Shown here: in pieces, positions 1 to 11,870 of the stretch | Layout of the letters: each line of letters opens with the position of its first letter | How positions within the stretch are numbered: the stretch's first letter is position 1 | DNA from: Raphanus sativus | Lineage: Eukaryota; Streptophyta; Magnoliopsida; Brassicales; Brassicaceae | NCBI RefSeq assembly: GCF_000801105.2 | Contig: NC_079515.1 | Span: forward strand, 37,161,407-37,225,406 | Direction of reading: 5' to 3' | DNA: 64,000 bases | Notes under the pieces: generated by a model | What the model was told of the DNA's origin: nothing | Seen by the model: the letters and a program-made list of their open reading frames with translations, nothing else | Database searches by the model: none | Program-made: the position numbers and the translations under genes

Positions 1-977
1 AGAGACAACTGCATCAATTGCCATGTTTATACCACTACGCAAATCCATCACATTCACACCAGCAGCCACTGACTTGCAACCTTCGGTGAGTATCGCCTGA
101 GTCAAAACGGTCGCACAAGTGGTACCTTTTATAACACAAAAAGAAGTAAACACAAGTTAAGACTCTCTGCATAGTAAGAACTTATCAAAGATGTTTTTAA
201 CTCAAAGAGAGGGAATCTAGTCAATTTACCATCTCCAGCAACCTTGTTAGTGGCATTAGCGACCTGTTTAACGAGCTCAGCACCCATATTCTTAGCGTTC
301 GACTCAAACGAAATACTTTTGGCCACGGTGACACCATCTTTTGTGATCTTCGGTGCGCCATAACTGCTCTCAATTATCACATTTCTTCCCTAACACCACC
401 ACCGAAACCAATTTAAAATTAACGAATTTAACAACTTTTTTCTAGAACAAAACATATATATATATGTATATATACCTTTGGTCCCATAGTGACTTTGACG
501 GCTTCAGCAACCTCGGAAACACCTTGCAACATAGCAGCACGAGCACCAATCCCAAAACTGATATCCTTAGCCACATAGTTTCTGCTGCTTATAATCCTTC
601 CCGAAACCTTTGTGGTGAAAAGAGAACACCAAACACACACATGTCTTATATAACTATTATAGGTTTGGACAACGTAAGCTAAATCATTTTACAGCATTTG
701 GACCGATTAAAACAGAGAATGTTTGCAAATCTCAGAAGCTTAAAGGTAGAAACTTTGTGATGCAATGCCCAATAAAAGAAAGGTAATCAAAATTTGAAAG
801 AAGATCTATAGAAGTTAACGAGACTCACCAGTTTCCGGGAAGTAGAGGAGCTGCAAAGACAATCAAACCCAGAAAGATGAGTTCGAATCGATCGAGAAGA
901 GTTTAAGTAATAAGAATAAGCTGAGTGAATCAAACGTACCCAATTGAAGAAGATAACTTTGACAGCACTCTGTACAT
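1..977 (-). CDS. HSP60-3A: Mitochondrial chaperonin HSP60, 5' part
   Basis: GroEL-type chaperonin that folds imported proteins in the mitochondrial matrix. Coding exons read on the minus strand are 977-940, 850-829, 607-476, 389-230 and 125 to beyond the window edge, all with GT-AG borders and compatible phases. The start gives [20 protein letters not shown], a basic Ser/Arg-rich mitochondrial presequence, followed by chaperonin motifs: [21 protein letters not shown] (phosphate-binding loop), [23 protein letters not shown] (catalytic Asp region) and [11 protein letters not shown]. About 135 residues of a roughly 570-residue protein are present; the rest lies left of the window. The residues agree best with Arabidopsis HSP60-3A, and its neighbour RHD3 supports that; HSP60-2 is the alternative. 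No lesion is visible in the part present. Confidence 0.93.
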
Positions 978-1019
978 TTTCGCTTGCGGACAAAGTAGAG
1001 AGACAGAGAGGGGGCTTCG

Positions 1020-1198
1020 AAGGGTTTAGGGTTTAGAGACACGATCAGAAAGAGAATAAGCCGAGGAATTATTTAGGAAAGAAGGGCAAAAAGTCTGGAA
1101 CTTTCTGTCTTCATGGGTCAGCTCTGTTTCTGCAACTCCAAGATTAGCTAGCTGTGTTGTTCATTGCCTTAGGCCCATTTTACATTCTAATGGCCCAA
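1020..1198 (-). promoter_or_regulatory. Telo-box and site II elements of HSP60
   Basis: Two tandem telo-box units (AAACCCTA type, minus strand) lie at 1020-1034, about 45 bp before the HSP60 start. Two GGCCCA-type site II motifs lie at 1171-1177 and 1191-1198. This pairing is known from plant promoters of mitochondrial and translation genes, where TCP and telo-box factors bind. Function here is inferred from position. Confidence 0.6.
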
Positions 1199-1199
1199 A

Positions 1200-1755
1200 T
1201 TTTTCGTTTTTCTTTAATGGAGCTCTTGTTCCAACGAGTATACTTTGGTCTGAATCAGAATTTTTGAGACAAGACGGTGGCTTTCACACGTGAAAGAGGC
1301 ACCATTGCTACATTGGCTTGTTAGTTACCTCTGATTGAGCTGAGGAGTTCATTGAACTCTAGTATGCCTTGATACCTCAAAGCCCATACGTTGTGTACTG
1401 CTCATCCACTGCTGTTACTTATTTTGACAAGTCCGCTTATACTCTGCTAACAGTTTGGTTCACATAAAACAACTGTTTCTTTCCTGTTCAGTCATAAGTT
1501 GTCTGGCAAAGTTTTATAACGCTTGGTTGCTAGAACTCAGGGAGCCTAAGGCCAGATAATATCAAATAGAAATAAGGTACTTCTAATTCTAAAATTCGAA
1601 ACTGAAAAGCTGTCATCCCCATACTTAGGTTTTGATATGATGAAAAGGATAATCAGCTTAAAAAATTGGCCAAAAAAGTGAAGTTTCCATCCACCTATGG
1701 CTATGACTATCATGCCTCTTGTGTTGTCCCTCTTTTATTTTTGTTGCAAAATGTA
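1200..1755. other. Spacer between HSP60 and the methyltransferase
   Basis: No coding region found. It holds the 28-bp copy of RHD3 last-exon sequence (1333-1360) and probably the 3' untranslated part of the methyltransferase transcript. Confidence 0.5.
1333..1360 (-). repeat. 28-bp duplicate of RHD3 last exon
   Basis: This stretch matches 3875-3902, inside the last coding exon of RHD3, at 27 of 28 positions and in the same orientation. Flanking bases are different. It looks like filler or a scar left when sequence between HSP60 and RHD3 was rearranged. Confidence 0.6.
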
Positions 1756-3236
1756 TCAAGCAAAAATATCATCTGCAAACAATGGTTCTTCACCGTTCAC
1801 AGAATCTCCTTCAGGTGCACACTCGATTTGCTCATAGTTAAGCTGTCTGGACGCTTCATACACAGCAACCCCTACACTTACCGACAGATTCAAACATCTC
1901 ACATACGTTTCCACCATCGGTATACGTATGGTCCCCCCTCCGTATTTCTCGTCTTTGCAGTCTGACAGCGCTTCAGGAGGTAGACCACTTGTCTCTGACC
2001 CGAACAAGAGGTAATCGCCTCTTCTGTAAGAGAAGTCCTGCATCAATCAAATCAAGTTGTGACAGTTGAGAACACATCACTCTCTCTTGATGCTGTTCAG
2101 ACATGCAACGGACTCATTTCAACTTTTTTAACCGTTTTTTTCAGCTACTCAAAATGCTAAATGGATATTCCTAACAAACGCAGAGAGGTCTAGGGGATAC
2201 GCAACTTACTGAGTGTGTTTTTGTTCCTCTTTTTGTGAAAGCTATCATCCGTTTCTCTCCCTCCTAAGACAAACATAGACATAACAAGTCAGACACCATA
2301 TCCAGGGAACTTAAAGTAGTAGTGGAGAGAGGTGATGGAGAAACCTGTTGCCTGAAATATTCTTGAAACTCAGCCCATGAGCTGTGTGCTTTGACAACCA
2401 CATAGCTAAATGCTTCAAGTTAAGAAGAAAAAGAAGGCTAACGAAAGCACATACATCACACATGAATCTCAGTATCTCACAACCTCTAGCCTTTTAATAA
2501 CAACAAGATGAGTTGCTTATGCAGGGGACAGTCAAAGGCCAACAAAAGAGCATAACTAAATATAGGTTGGGAGGATACGGCCAATAATCCAAACCAGCTC
2601 GCTTTACTTTGGCGTCATCCACTTGAAAACCTAATGGCTGAAGCAGGAGGCATCAGATGAAGGTTACATAACTTACTAACTTTAGGGGAGTTTTGATGAA
2701 CACTTGGAAACAATGAATAAACTATATAATAAGGAGATAACATGAATGTACCCCGACTAAATGCAGACCAACAGCTGAAGCTGCACATGTTCTTGCAATG
2801 CAACCTGTGTTTCCAGGAATCTGTCAAAGGAAGGAGAAACCAGTAGATATCTATATAAGCTCCCACAAGTTTCTGAAGAAGGCAAAACCAAACTAAAACA
2901 ATGCAGTAGTAACGTTTATGTGTTCAGTGGTTCTTGATGATGGAACCTAACCTGTGGAGAGACCAAGACTACTTGAAGCAGCTTACTCCTCGCATCTTCT
3001 TTAACTCCTTCCCCTGCCCCACGCGGCAGGGCATTACTTCTCTTTTCCTTGTCCGAGAGAGGAGGAGGAGACAGAATCTTGGTGGTAAATGAGGTGATGG
3101 ATAGAGAGAGCCTGCGCTTGAGGTTGAGATGAGTTAAGCCAAGAGAAGGCAAGAGACGGTCACTTGACCGATGCTGGAGATGAAACGGCCTTGAAGCTAT
3201 TATGAAGTTCAGACTGCTCCGGCCGCAACTCCCCAT
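1756..3236 (-). CDS. TrmL-type tRNA 2'-O-methyltransferase (SpoU/SPOUT)
   Basis: Predicted SAM-dependent methyltransferase of the SpoU/TrmL group, which in bacteria methylates the wobble ribose of tRNA-Leu; the plant substrate is inferred. Six exons: 3236-2952, 2820-2752, 2637-2579, 2405-2345, 2263-2210, 2037-1756, giving about 269 aa. Residues 1-70 are Ser/Arg-rich and suit an organelle transit peptide. The three family motifs are present in order: IPGNTGCIARTCAAS, LLFGSETSGLP, and IRIPM followed by LNLSVSVGVAVYEASRQ, forming the trefoil-knot SAM site. The C-terminal tail after ASRQ is about 25 residues long and acidic. The frame is intact. In Arabidopsis I do not recall this gene between HSP60-3A and RHD3, so it may have moved here. 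Confidence 0.85.
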
Positions 3237-3314
3237 TCTTCCCGAGCCAACCTACTTCCTTCCTTCCTTCGCAGATAATGTTACTCCAGCACGCTTTGAA
3301 AATAAAATCACTTG

Positions 3315-3341
3315 GGCCCAAATTGTCAATATCTAGGCCCA
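3315..3341 (-). promoter_or_regulatory. Paired site II motifs upstream of methyltransferase
   Basis: GGGCCCA at 3314-3320 and AGGCCCA at 3335-3341 lie 80-105 bp before the start codon of the methyltransferase. This fits the usual position of TCP-bound site II elements in plant organelle-biogenesis genes. Confidence 0.45.
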
Positions 3342-3342
3342 T

Positions 3343-3786
3343 TTATTATTCAGACCATTTCTCATGCCTGGTCTGATCATCATGTCCGAAACCATCTTTA
3401 TGTTTCAAGTTGAAAACTAAGTGAAACAACTTGCAGTACCATTGTATTGAGAACTGAAACTCTCTTCAATCAACAAACCAATCTTAAGTTTCACATTCTT
3501 TCTTCAGATACAATAAACCACATTAATACATAACTCGCAAACAAAGCATGACTATGTTTCTGTCTGCATCCGAATCTTTGTCTAGGAACATACAAGACGA
3601 CGGCTTTGGCACCTGCAAGAGGGAACCAATGCCTTCGGAGACATAAACGTATGACTCTCGGTGAATCCCTCTGATCAAACACCAAAACTGAGAGCTACCC
3701 TTTTGTAAGGGTAAGGAAATTTAAAAGTTTCTAGGTATCGTGGGCTCTCGGACAAACAACAGCTTAAGCTTATCTAGTTCTTTGTT
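3343..3786 (-). other. Spacer and probable RHD3 3' UTR
   Basis: Lies between the methyltransferase promoter and the RHD3 stop codon. Frames here are short and unconvincing. Most likely it holds the RHD3 3' UTR. Confidence 0.4.
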
Positions 3787-6700
3787 CTATGAACTTGTGT
3801 CAATGGGAACGCGTTTCGCTGGAGACGAACCAGAGCTGCTGCTGCTGCTGCTTTCTCCATTAGTTGTAACTTCGGATTGAGCTGAGGAGTTCATAGAACT
3901 CTGGTTGGTATTTGTGGATGGAGCTTGTCCTTCTTCAGCGAGTTTCTTAAGGAGATTCATGACCGTTGGAAGGAACTTGGTTGACAAAGAAAGGAGTCCA
4001 GGTAGCTGTTGTTGATCAAAGATGAACATTTGCATTTCAGAGAGATTATAAATGAGAATAAACTGAAGAACAGTGGAACTAAGGATGTTGGAAAGCTAGC
4101 TCATACCGCTCCATTGCTGAACTCTCCTGAGATATTTAACTGCACCCACAAGGCTTTGGAAACAAGGTATCCGACGAAAAGAACACCGAGCCATAGAGGA
4201 TTTCTGCCACAAGAGAAGAAAGGGAGAGGTGAGTGGAGAGAAGCTCCTTTATACGAAAAAACAGAGTCAATTCAAAAGAATGAGTAAAGAGAACCTTAAG
4301 AGAGTCATAAATTCATTAAATCCAAGAACGACCAATGCAAGGATTGCCCATGGAGGTGGCAACCAGTTGTTATTCCGTCGGTTAGCTTCCTGAAATACAA
4401 TGCAACTCTATTCAGATTTAAACCTCTAAAACTTTGTAGTGTGTTATAGCTTGTGAACCACCAAGCGAGAAAAAAGAGAGTTCTAATAACATATCTTTAT
4501 AACATTTAATAATCATCAGCGTACCTGTGCAGAAATAGCCTGTGTAACAGTATACTCTGTTTCGTTTTTGAATTGTCTCCACAGTGATTTACACTGTACA
4601 GGTGTGATCAACGTCTTTTCTAGTGCAACCTGATAAATAAGAAGGTAAGAATAGACATCGAGCAATAAGAAGGTAAGACCATATTATTTTTCCTTATAAA
4701 CACTGAGTGAGGTTTAAGTCACCTGCTCCCAAGTGCTTGAAGCGAGTGAATCAATTGTGCTGATGCTCTTGCTAGTAGCATTGTTATTTGTAGAATTAAC
4801 CAGAGCGAGAGTCAGTGTCTTCTCAATATTGTCGAGTTCATCATCCAAGCGGATAACAGCCATAACAGACAGCAGCTTCAATGACTATTGAAAAAAAAGA
4901 ACAAGGGTGTAACATCAAAATCTGGAGAATTTTTTGATAAGAGTCAAAGAATCAGAGCTATAAGATAGGGTTCATACTGCAGAACGAGCCATTTTGGTGA
5001 TTGCTCTGATATCCTCCTTTCCAGTCCAAATGCGTGGCATTGAATCAGAATCATGGCTGAAGATTGTAGTAAACCTGGATAGAAATTTGTTTAATCAGAA
5101 AGCTGTATACAAGACGGAAGCTATGAATAATGACAAAGTAGTATAATGGTGTCACCTATCCTTCATGCGCATCAACGCTCTTCCAGCCTCTTCCTTAGCC
5201 TTGGTTTCAACAATACCACGTGCATAGTTCTCAAGGTCAGTGAGCATTTTATTCCGTGTTTCTTCGTCCATGTCGAATCCAGATAATGCGTCGGATAGAC
5301 CATAGACAGCCAATTCTCCTTCTCGTTTGAGTAGCTTTCTTATTGCTGGCCATGTTTCATCATTAGCTCCATCCAAAAGAGCTTCCACCGGTCCAGATAA
5401 TGCTACGTTTAGTTTTGACTGCGATGACGATTATCCATTAGGAAGTCCAGAGAGATGTTGACACCTGTAAGGCTTTATTCTGCTTAAGAATTCTATTTAC
5501 CTCATACAGAGTAGTCAGTTCAGACAGCTTTGCAGTACGTACAGAAGAGATATGGGCTTCAATGTCACGCTGAAGCTTTTCCCGAGTTTTAGATGTATCC
5601 CATTCTGCTTGTTCAATAACCGCCTCTGCAACAAAACATTTTTTCAGTGATTCGAATTAATGTCGGATATCTTTAGTACTTATCCTACACATCACAATAT
5701 TTTTACCAGTGACAACAACAATAAGCTATACCTTCACATCCTTTATCAAAATTAGACACGCAAGACTGAGCGCATACATCCGCTGATGATGAAAAGCCTT
5801 CTCCAGCATTCAAGGCTTTCTCAAAAGCATCCTTGAAATTTTCAAGTGCTCCAGATCTCAAATGTCCAAGCAAGTCATGGAAAGTTGGTTGAACAAACTG
5901 CATAGGACAATAAGAAAATGACTGCCTAATAATAGGTATCTAATCTTTACAACGATGTCAGTCTGCATTTTTCCAGGTGACGCAGTGATTGCACAAAACA
6001 CGAGTATAACAGTCACAAGTTAAGAGTATATGCATTACTTGCAATAATTTTTCTTGCAGCTGTTGTCTCTTGGATGATCTTACACCTTCTTCAAAGTATG
6101 TTGCTTCTGTGTCATACCTATGACAACCATTAGGACACACATGAAAAGGAAATTCCTACTGTTCTAGAATCTAATAATTGCATAAGAAAACTATAATTCA
6201 ATAAAGCCGGAACACAAGAAAACTGTATAGGACAATTCAGCACGAAATTCTTACTCTGATAAGCAAGACTGGAGGATTGAGCTCAGCTTTTTTCCAAATC
6301 CAGAAACAGGACCAGACTGTACAGCTTCTTCCAGTTCACGCCAATTCTATACAATGTTAAATATTAACGACGAAGTCACTGAGTAGGATAAAACGTAAAG
6401 ACAGTATTAAGAAAATTCACCTCATTCGCAATAAAACTAGCAAACTTTTCATTGGCAATTTCCTCGCATCGCACAGTTGCTACCATGACCTGCGCATATA
6501 GGCAGCATATAAATAACAGGACAAGAAGGAACAATGACGGGTCATGGGGGAGAGCCTTTAGCAAGCAAAAATTACCTTGTGGGCTGGGAGGTCCAAGTCT
6601 TTGTTGTCTTTGATGACTTGCCACATCTGTTTTGCGCTAAAAGCAAACGCATTAGCAGGGACAACTCCTCGTCTATCACCAGCAAGCCCGCCAGGTGCGA

Positions 6701-8915
6701 CAGAGTGGAAGAACCGTTGTCTCAAACTAGCAACCTTTCATTTACCAAAAAAATATATTGGAAAAGCATTAGTATCAAATACAAAACCATCTGTTTAGTA
6801 AAATACTAAGGTAACCCTGGAGTTATCCTAAAATTCGAATGAACCTGCTCTAGGAATAGCTCTTCCTTTTCTTCATAACTATTGAGAGCAATTACTTCAA
6901 CCTGTCACACAAGAAACAGCTTCATTCCTTGATCCTAGCAAAAGAAGAGTGATACTAAGTCTTATAAAATGGTAAAGCAAACGCACATTGAAGAAATCAC
7001 TAAGTGGAGTTTCTTTGTGTGCTTGAGGCTTGGGGACTGCATCCCAGATCTGCATTTAAAGACAAGATATAAGGTATAAGGGATTACATAGTCAAACAAA
7101 CAGAAAAACTAAAGACTGTCTCATTATTTTACCTTTTGAATGTCTTCCCTTAGCACTGGTTCTAAATTTTCCAATGGTGTCTGCAAATATTCACCCACAA
7201 CTTATAATCCACAAAACAGAATGAAGAAGAAAAGAAATAACAAAGTGCAAGCTACCACTAACTATATGCAGAAACACAAATACATACCCGTGTTTTATCT
7301 CTTATGACAAACATCAAAGTCGTTTTCCGCGGACTAAATAACCTCATCATAACCTGATCGCATGTAACAGGAAAAGCGAATAGTGTTAAGAATCAGATCA
7401 GCGATAACTCATCCTGATAAGAAGAATGCAGACACTTACCTGGAATACAGTCTTCAAAAGAGGTTTATTTGCTGCTTGCTCCCGACCAATATCATGACAC
7501 CACCTGCATTATACATCCGAGAGCCAGTTTGTTATAAGATAGAGACAGAAAAGAATGTCTTGCTATCTATAGAAGAAAGTAGAGTACAGAAAAACAACTT
7601 ACATGTTTATGAGAACTATGTCTGAAACAGCAAGTGCAAATAGAGCACTCTGTTTCTCGAAAGCAGTATCATCCTAACAGCCAAAAAAAAGGAAACTGTA
7701 CGTAAGTAAGCGATTCTGTACTGACATACTTCTTCATATATAAAGATTTTTTTTTTGTGTGGGCTCACTAAAATTCACACAGCGCGAGAAACCAAGTTTA
7801 GACTCTAACCATTACAAGTCAAACTTCATCAAGGTCACTTAAAATCAGTGCAAAAGCTCAAAGTAAGATTATATTAACTGGTGCTTGATAAAAAAAAAGA
7901 AAGCAAAGACCCATATATGACAAGGAGCGAGGCTACACACCTCTCCACGCTCTCTCCCATCAGTACCCTCCAAATCCATCACAACGGTGCAAGGCTCAAT
8001 ACCAGCGCATCTAGCAATCCAGATACCCTTAGTCGTCTGGGACCTGAAAACAAGGAAACTCAAGGGTTGAAGTATCATCTTAAATTAAAAGCAAAGCATT
8101 CTTCCCACAAAGAGCAGGACATGCCTTCCTCTAAAAGCATCCATTTCTCTAAAGTTCGTTCCAAACAAATGATTCAAGAGCGTACTCTTCCCTGCAAATC
8201 CAACCATAATAATAACTTCAAAATCAGCCCAAACACAAGGATCCAGAAGAAGCAAAAAGCTTTTGCATTACATACCACTACTCTGAGGACCCATGATGGA
8301 TACAACCGCATAGGAAAGACCACATTCTTCCAGTTTAACCTCCTTGATAAAATTATCAACCCCGGAAACATTAAAGGTACCATCTCCATCGATAAGCTGG
8401 GTAGAGCAGGCCGCATCTGCATTTATTACAATACAACAAAATAAGCAAACTACGTACATGTAAAGATCAGACCGTCTCTGAACAAATCAAGATCTTTCCC
8501 GCATGTAAAACAGCTGAATCTGAAACCTAGTCTTGCATGTACTCGATACAGGACTACTTCAAAGTTTAGACTTTTACTTTAAACCCAGAAAAACCCCTAA
8601 CCAAATTTCAGATTTTTTTCAATTATAAGATCCTAAATTTCGATATTAACCAAGCAAATCCAACCTCTAGATAACCATTGACACTCATCTAACACCTTGT
8701 GAGCAAAGAGATATACAGCAGATAGATCAGATAAACAAACCCTAAACTACAGAGCTTACAAAACAAACTGAAATCGAAAACGAATAACGCTTTATGGATC
8801 AGCACAAAAAAAAACGAAAACTGATCAGATCAAAAAGAGAAAAACGGATCCACGAGATCAGGAACATTAATGGAGCAGCAGAGAGAGATAGAGATGTATA
8901 AGTAAAAATACCCAT
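3787..8915 (-). CDS. RHD3: RHD3, atlastin/Sey1-type ER-fusing GTPase
   Basis: Dynamin-like GTPase that fuses ER tubules; Arabidopsis mutants have short wavy root hairs. I trace 23 coding exons with consistent phase: 8915-8912, 8416-8276, 8191-8125, 8043-7941, 7673-7603, 7503-7440, 7353-7288, 7180-7133, 7049-6987, 6901-6845, 6734-6576, 6489-6421, 6346-6255, 6117-6039, 5897-5732, 5625-5501, 5418-5156, 5074-4978, 4884-4723, 4629-4525, 4389-4295, 4203-4107, 4005-3787. Total 803 aa, matching the family. Visible: P-loop GPQSSGKST, switch [15 protein letters not shown]4 RDKT, a helical middle domain, a hairpin of two membrane segments ([14 protein letters not shown] and [15 protein letters not shown]), then an amphipathic tail [20 protein letters not shown]. 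The first exon carries only ATGG. The intron after exon 3 uses a GC donor. The C-terminal Ser run is encoded by a triplet repeat at 3831-3853. RHD3-like paralogues are the alternative. Confidence 0.95.
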
Positions 8916-9756
8916 TGTCGCACAACGATGCCTCAGATCAGACAGAGTGATGAAAGAAGAGGGACAGAGATCTGAAGAAGGGAAGTCGAGAGGGCTTATG
9001 ATGCAGCAGTACCGCTGCTTTAAGACGACTGGTTCTGGTTAAGGTCATACCATACGACCTTCTTTCTTTATTTGACAACAACCAATAAAAAAATGCCAGA
9101 AATTGATTTTTTTTTTTTTAATTTTTACAACGAATATCTCTACCTTTTATAATTTATAGTACTTTATTTTTTTTACCCCAATATTTACCGATTAATTTAT
9201 AAGTTCAGGTCCAGTTAACTTTCTTCTTAAAATAATAAAGTAGTATTACCTACAAAAATTAGATAAAATCTTAATTCATTAATAATTCCCAGCTTGAGGA
9301 AAAGAACAATTTCAGGTAAAAAATCACTTTAAATCAAAGAAATTATGATATACTCATTACATTAGTCGTCTAAAAAGAGAAATTGGGACCCACGTGGGCA
9401 GGGCAGCATATACACACTGATGTGTGGCTGGACAGTGATGGGTCCCACACAAAAGCCCAAGTTTTAGTGGGATCCACTTAGCCGCCTCTTCACCTTTTGC
9501 TAAAGTTGGGCGGTGTGATCAGCTCCGGCATAGCGACAACGTGGAGGTTACACCGTCCGAGTGCTTCTCGTTGACGACTGTAGTGGGGTCAGATCGTTTT
9601 TCAACGTCATACTATTTATAAATTATTACTATGATTTATTTATGTACATCGACGGTTTTAACCAAGTTAGAAATGAGGCCCAAAAGAGGCCCTTCTAATA
9701 TCTTGATAAATTACCATAATGCTACTACCATTTAATCGTATGTTTGCTTATTAAAC
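8916..9756. other. Divergent promoter region RHD3 / L34
   Basis: AT-rich, no coding region seen. In Arabidopsis a PPR gene (OTP72) lies between RHD3 and L34 as I recall; I see no trace of it here, which fits gene loss after polyploidy or a different gene order. Confidence 0.4.
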
Positions 9757-9772
9757 TGGGCCTTCCGGCCCA
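9757..9772 (+). promoter_or_regulatory. Palindromic site II element before L34
   Basis: TGGGCCTTCCGGCCCA is a near-perfect inverted pair of site II cores, followed by AGCCCAT. It lies about 120 bp before the L34 start. Site II elements are typical of plant ribosomal-protein promoters. Confidence 0.6.
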
Positions 9773-9797
9773 AAGCCCATCTAGATTTCGTCTTCGA

Positions 9798-9803
<6 letters not shown>

Positions 9804-9841
<38 letters not shown>
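9804..9841 (+). repeat. (GA)n microsatellite in L34 5' UTR
   Basis: About 19 GA units just upstream of the L34 start codon. GA/CT runs in plant 5' leaders bind BBR/BPC-type factors; here only the repeat itself is seen. Confidence 0.9.
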
Positions 9842-9844
<3 letters not shown>

Positions 9845-9888
9845 TGAGGTGAGCTCAGAGATCAATTGCAGTAATCTCGGAGAAGACA

Positions 9889-10774
9889 ATGGCTGCCAAA
9901 ACCCTAATCAGGTCTGGAGCTTCGCTAATGAATCGTTTTCTATCGAAGCCAACGACAAACCTTGTGCAGAACAATCTGAGATCGTTTCAGCAGATAGCTC
10001 CTCAGCGGCGACAAGAACTCCCGCCGTGTTTTTTCCCGTCGTTGACGATTCTACAGAACTCGCTAAGCGAAAGTGCTACGCTTCAGGAATTAACGGAACG
10101 TGGGTTTCTTCACCCTTCTGGTCTTCCTTCGCTCGACTTCTTCTTACCAGAAGGTACTGTACTTCTCTGCTCTCTTACAATGATTGTTAGGGTACATGAT
10201 GATTATGATGATTTGAGCATTAGTCTGGTCCTGATCATTGTTCTGTTTCTAAAGATTTGATCTTTGATTGGAATGAGAAAGTTATCTTACTTGCTCATGT
10301 GCTCACACAGTAGAAAAAAGATTAAAGACAGAACCTTTAGGTTGTTTATTCTTGTTATTGTCCAATTTACTGCTAGTGGAAGTACTTGATGACTGCCTAA
10401 TTATCTTTGGACTTGGTGATGTAGTCGATCCATCAAGCGAGCCATTGCTTCTATTTCCCAAGAGGACATTCCAACCTAGCACTATCAGGCGCAAACGTAA
10501 CCATGGATTCTTTGCCCGGTATGTCTCTTATTTTAGTCCATGAATAGAGTCCTTGTTTCTATTCGTATGAAAAAAAAAATCATTGCTCTTTTCTCATTCA
10601 CATTGGAGGATTTCGTTATGTAGCACTCTTCGTTTGTGCATGGTGTTTGACCGACCAAACTGTTAACTCATTGGATTAGTGAATGTCTTGAATATGAACA
10701 GCAAAGCAACCAAAGGTGGACGGAGAGTCATAGCTCGGAGAATAGCAAAAGGGCGTCACAGAGTCACGGCCTAG
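9889..10774 (+). CDS. Mitochondrial 50S ribosomal protein bL34m
   Basis: Small basic protein of the large ribosomal subunit, probably mitochondrial. Three exons: 9889-10153, 10425-10518, 10702-10774, total 143 aa. The first about 90 residues are a presequence (MAAKTLIRSGASLMNRFLS). The C-terminal domain holds the bL34 signature: KRTFQPSTIRRKRNHGFFAR, then TKGGRRVIARRIAKGRHRV. The second intron cuts inside the signature, after Arg. The start is fixed by the presequence and the upstream GA repeat. Arabidopsis has the matching gene next to RHD3 (At3g13882 from memory), which supports synteny. Frame intact. Confidence 0.93.
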
Positions 10775-11459
10775 AATATCTCTCTTTAGTCCTTTCTATG
10801 AATCTATCAGATTAGGCCGGATAAGTATCTTCCTTGCGTCTTTCCAGCCTAAAAAATCTGAAACTTCGATCTCATCAATAACAACGATAGATGTACTGTT
10901 GTGTTGAATCTCGGAGTCGGAAGTGAAATTCATAATTTTAAAGATCACCATTATCTTTGTTTTTCAACAATCTCAACTCCTTTTTAAATGGCTACTTTAC
11001 ACCAAGGAATAAGATTTTCTACATGACGCTCGGTTACATTTTACATACATCTTCCACGCATACGTGCTTAGTTATATGTGTACAAGGACGACGAACACTT
11101 AATATGAAGAGTGTGAACTTATCCTACAAACTGACACGACTATAACCTGAAGAGGAAGCAACATTTATGAAAAAATAACTAGAGTAACGTTTCAGACTCC
11201 GTGTGAGGCTGTGAGCTTGGCATTATCCTAAACTATAAAACTATCCATTTCCATCATTTATTGGATCTGACACCATCAAGCCAAGCCTTCTGCCTACGCT
11301 TGCAGCATGAATATAACTCTTGTCACTGAACATGTGTACGGTGTACTATAAAGAAAATAACCCTATTTCTACTAGTTTATTTCTTTTATTGCTAGTAATG
11401 GAAACGAGGCCATAGAGCTAAAAAAATGGCTCTGCAGTCTATGCAAGACAAACGAAAGA

Positions 11460-11490
<31 letters not shown>

Positions 11491-11798
11491 CTGTTTTCTG
11501 ATTCAAATATTTACTTCATGTACCCGGTAATGTCAGAAAAAATGTTCCATTAATGAGTTGTAAAATCCCAAAGATTCAAAAAAACTTGAGAAGAAAACGA
11601 GAAAACATGCTCATAGGTTAACCGGTTTGAGTTTTTTTAATCAGAAGGCAAGAGTTAATAGATTGGTAAAAAAATTTGCTTGACTTGTCCCATACGCAAC
11701 AACCTTGCCTATCTTGTAGGCACTAGGCCTAAGAAAACCCACAAGCTTCTTTTAGATCTCAGTATCCTTCTTCTTCCTCTTTACCTCTTTCAGGCTTT
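10775..11798. other. Intergenic region with (CT)n repeat
   Basis: No gene found. It includes the L34 3' UTR and a CT microsatellite of about 15 units at 11460-11489. Arabidopsis has MYB26 in this interval as I recall; no MYB repeat is visible here. Confidence 0.5.
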
Positions 11799-11808
11799 CT
11801 ATATAAAG
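11799..11808 (+). promoter_or_regulatory. TATA box of the EPFL gene
   Basis: CTATATAAAG lies 62-71 bp before the ATG at 11870. That spacing would put transcription start near 11830, just upstream of the first in-frame ATG at 11837. Confidence 0.55.
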
Positions 11809-11818
11809 CCATTATCAT

Positions 11819-11870
11819 CATCAAGTTATCTTTATCATGAGAAACCATCAAGTTATCTTCATCATGAGAA
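11819..11870 (+). repeat. 27-bp tandem duplication over the EPFL start
   Basis: CATCAAGTTATC followed by TTTATCATGAGAA is repeated with a 27-bp period (copies from 11819 and 11846, one T/C difference). Because the period is a multiple of three, it gives in-frame ATGs at 11837 and 11864 before the ATG at 11870. Confidence 0.8.

Noticed and set aside
7881..8444. 187-codon plus-strand frame opposite the RHD3 start
   Set aside because: It spans RHD3 exons and introns on the other strand; low-complexity Lys/Asn/Ser-rich content.
9744..10190. 148-codon plus-strand frame beginning upstream of L34
   Set aside because: Its RERERER run is just the GA microsatellite; the L34 frame is different and has the family signature.
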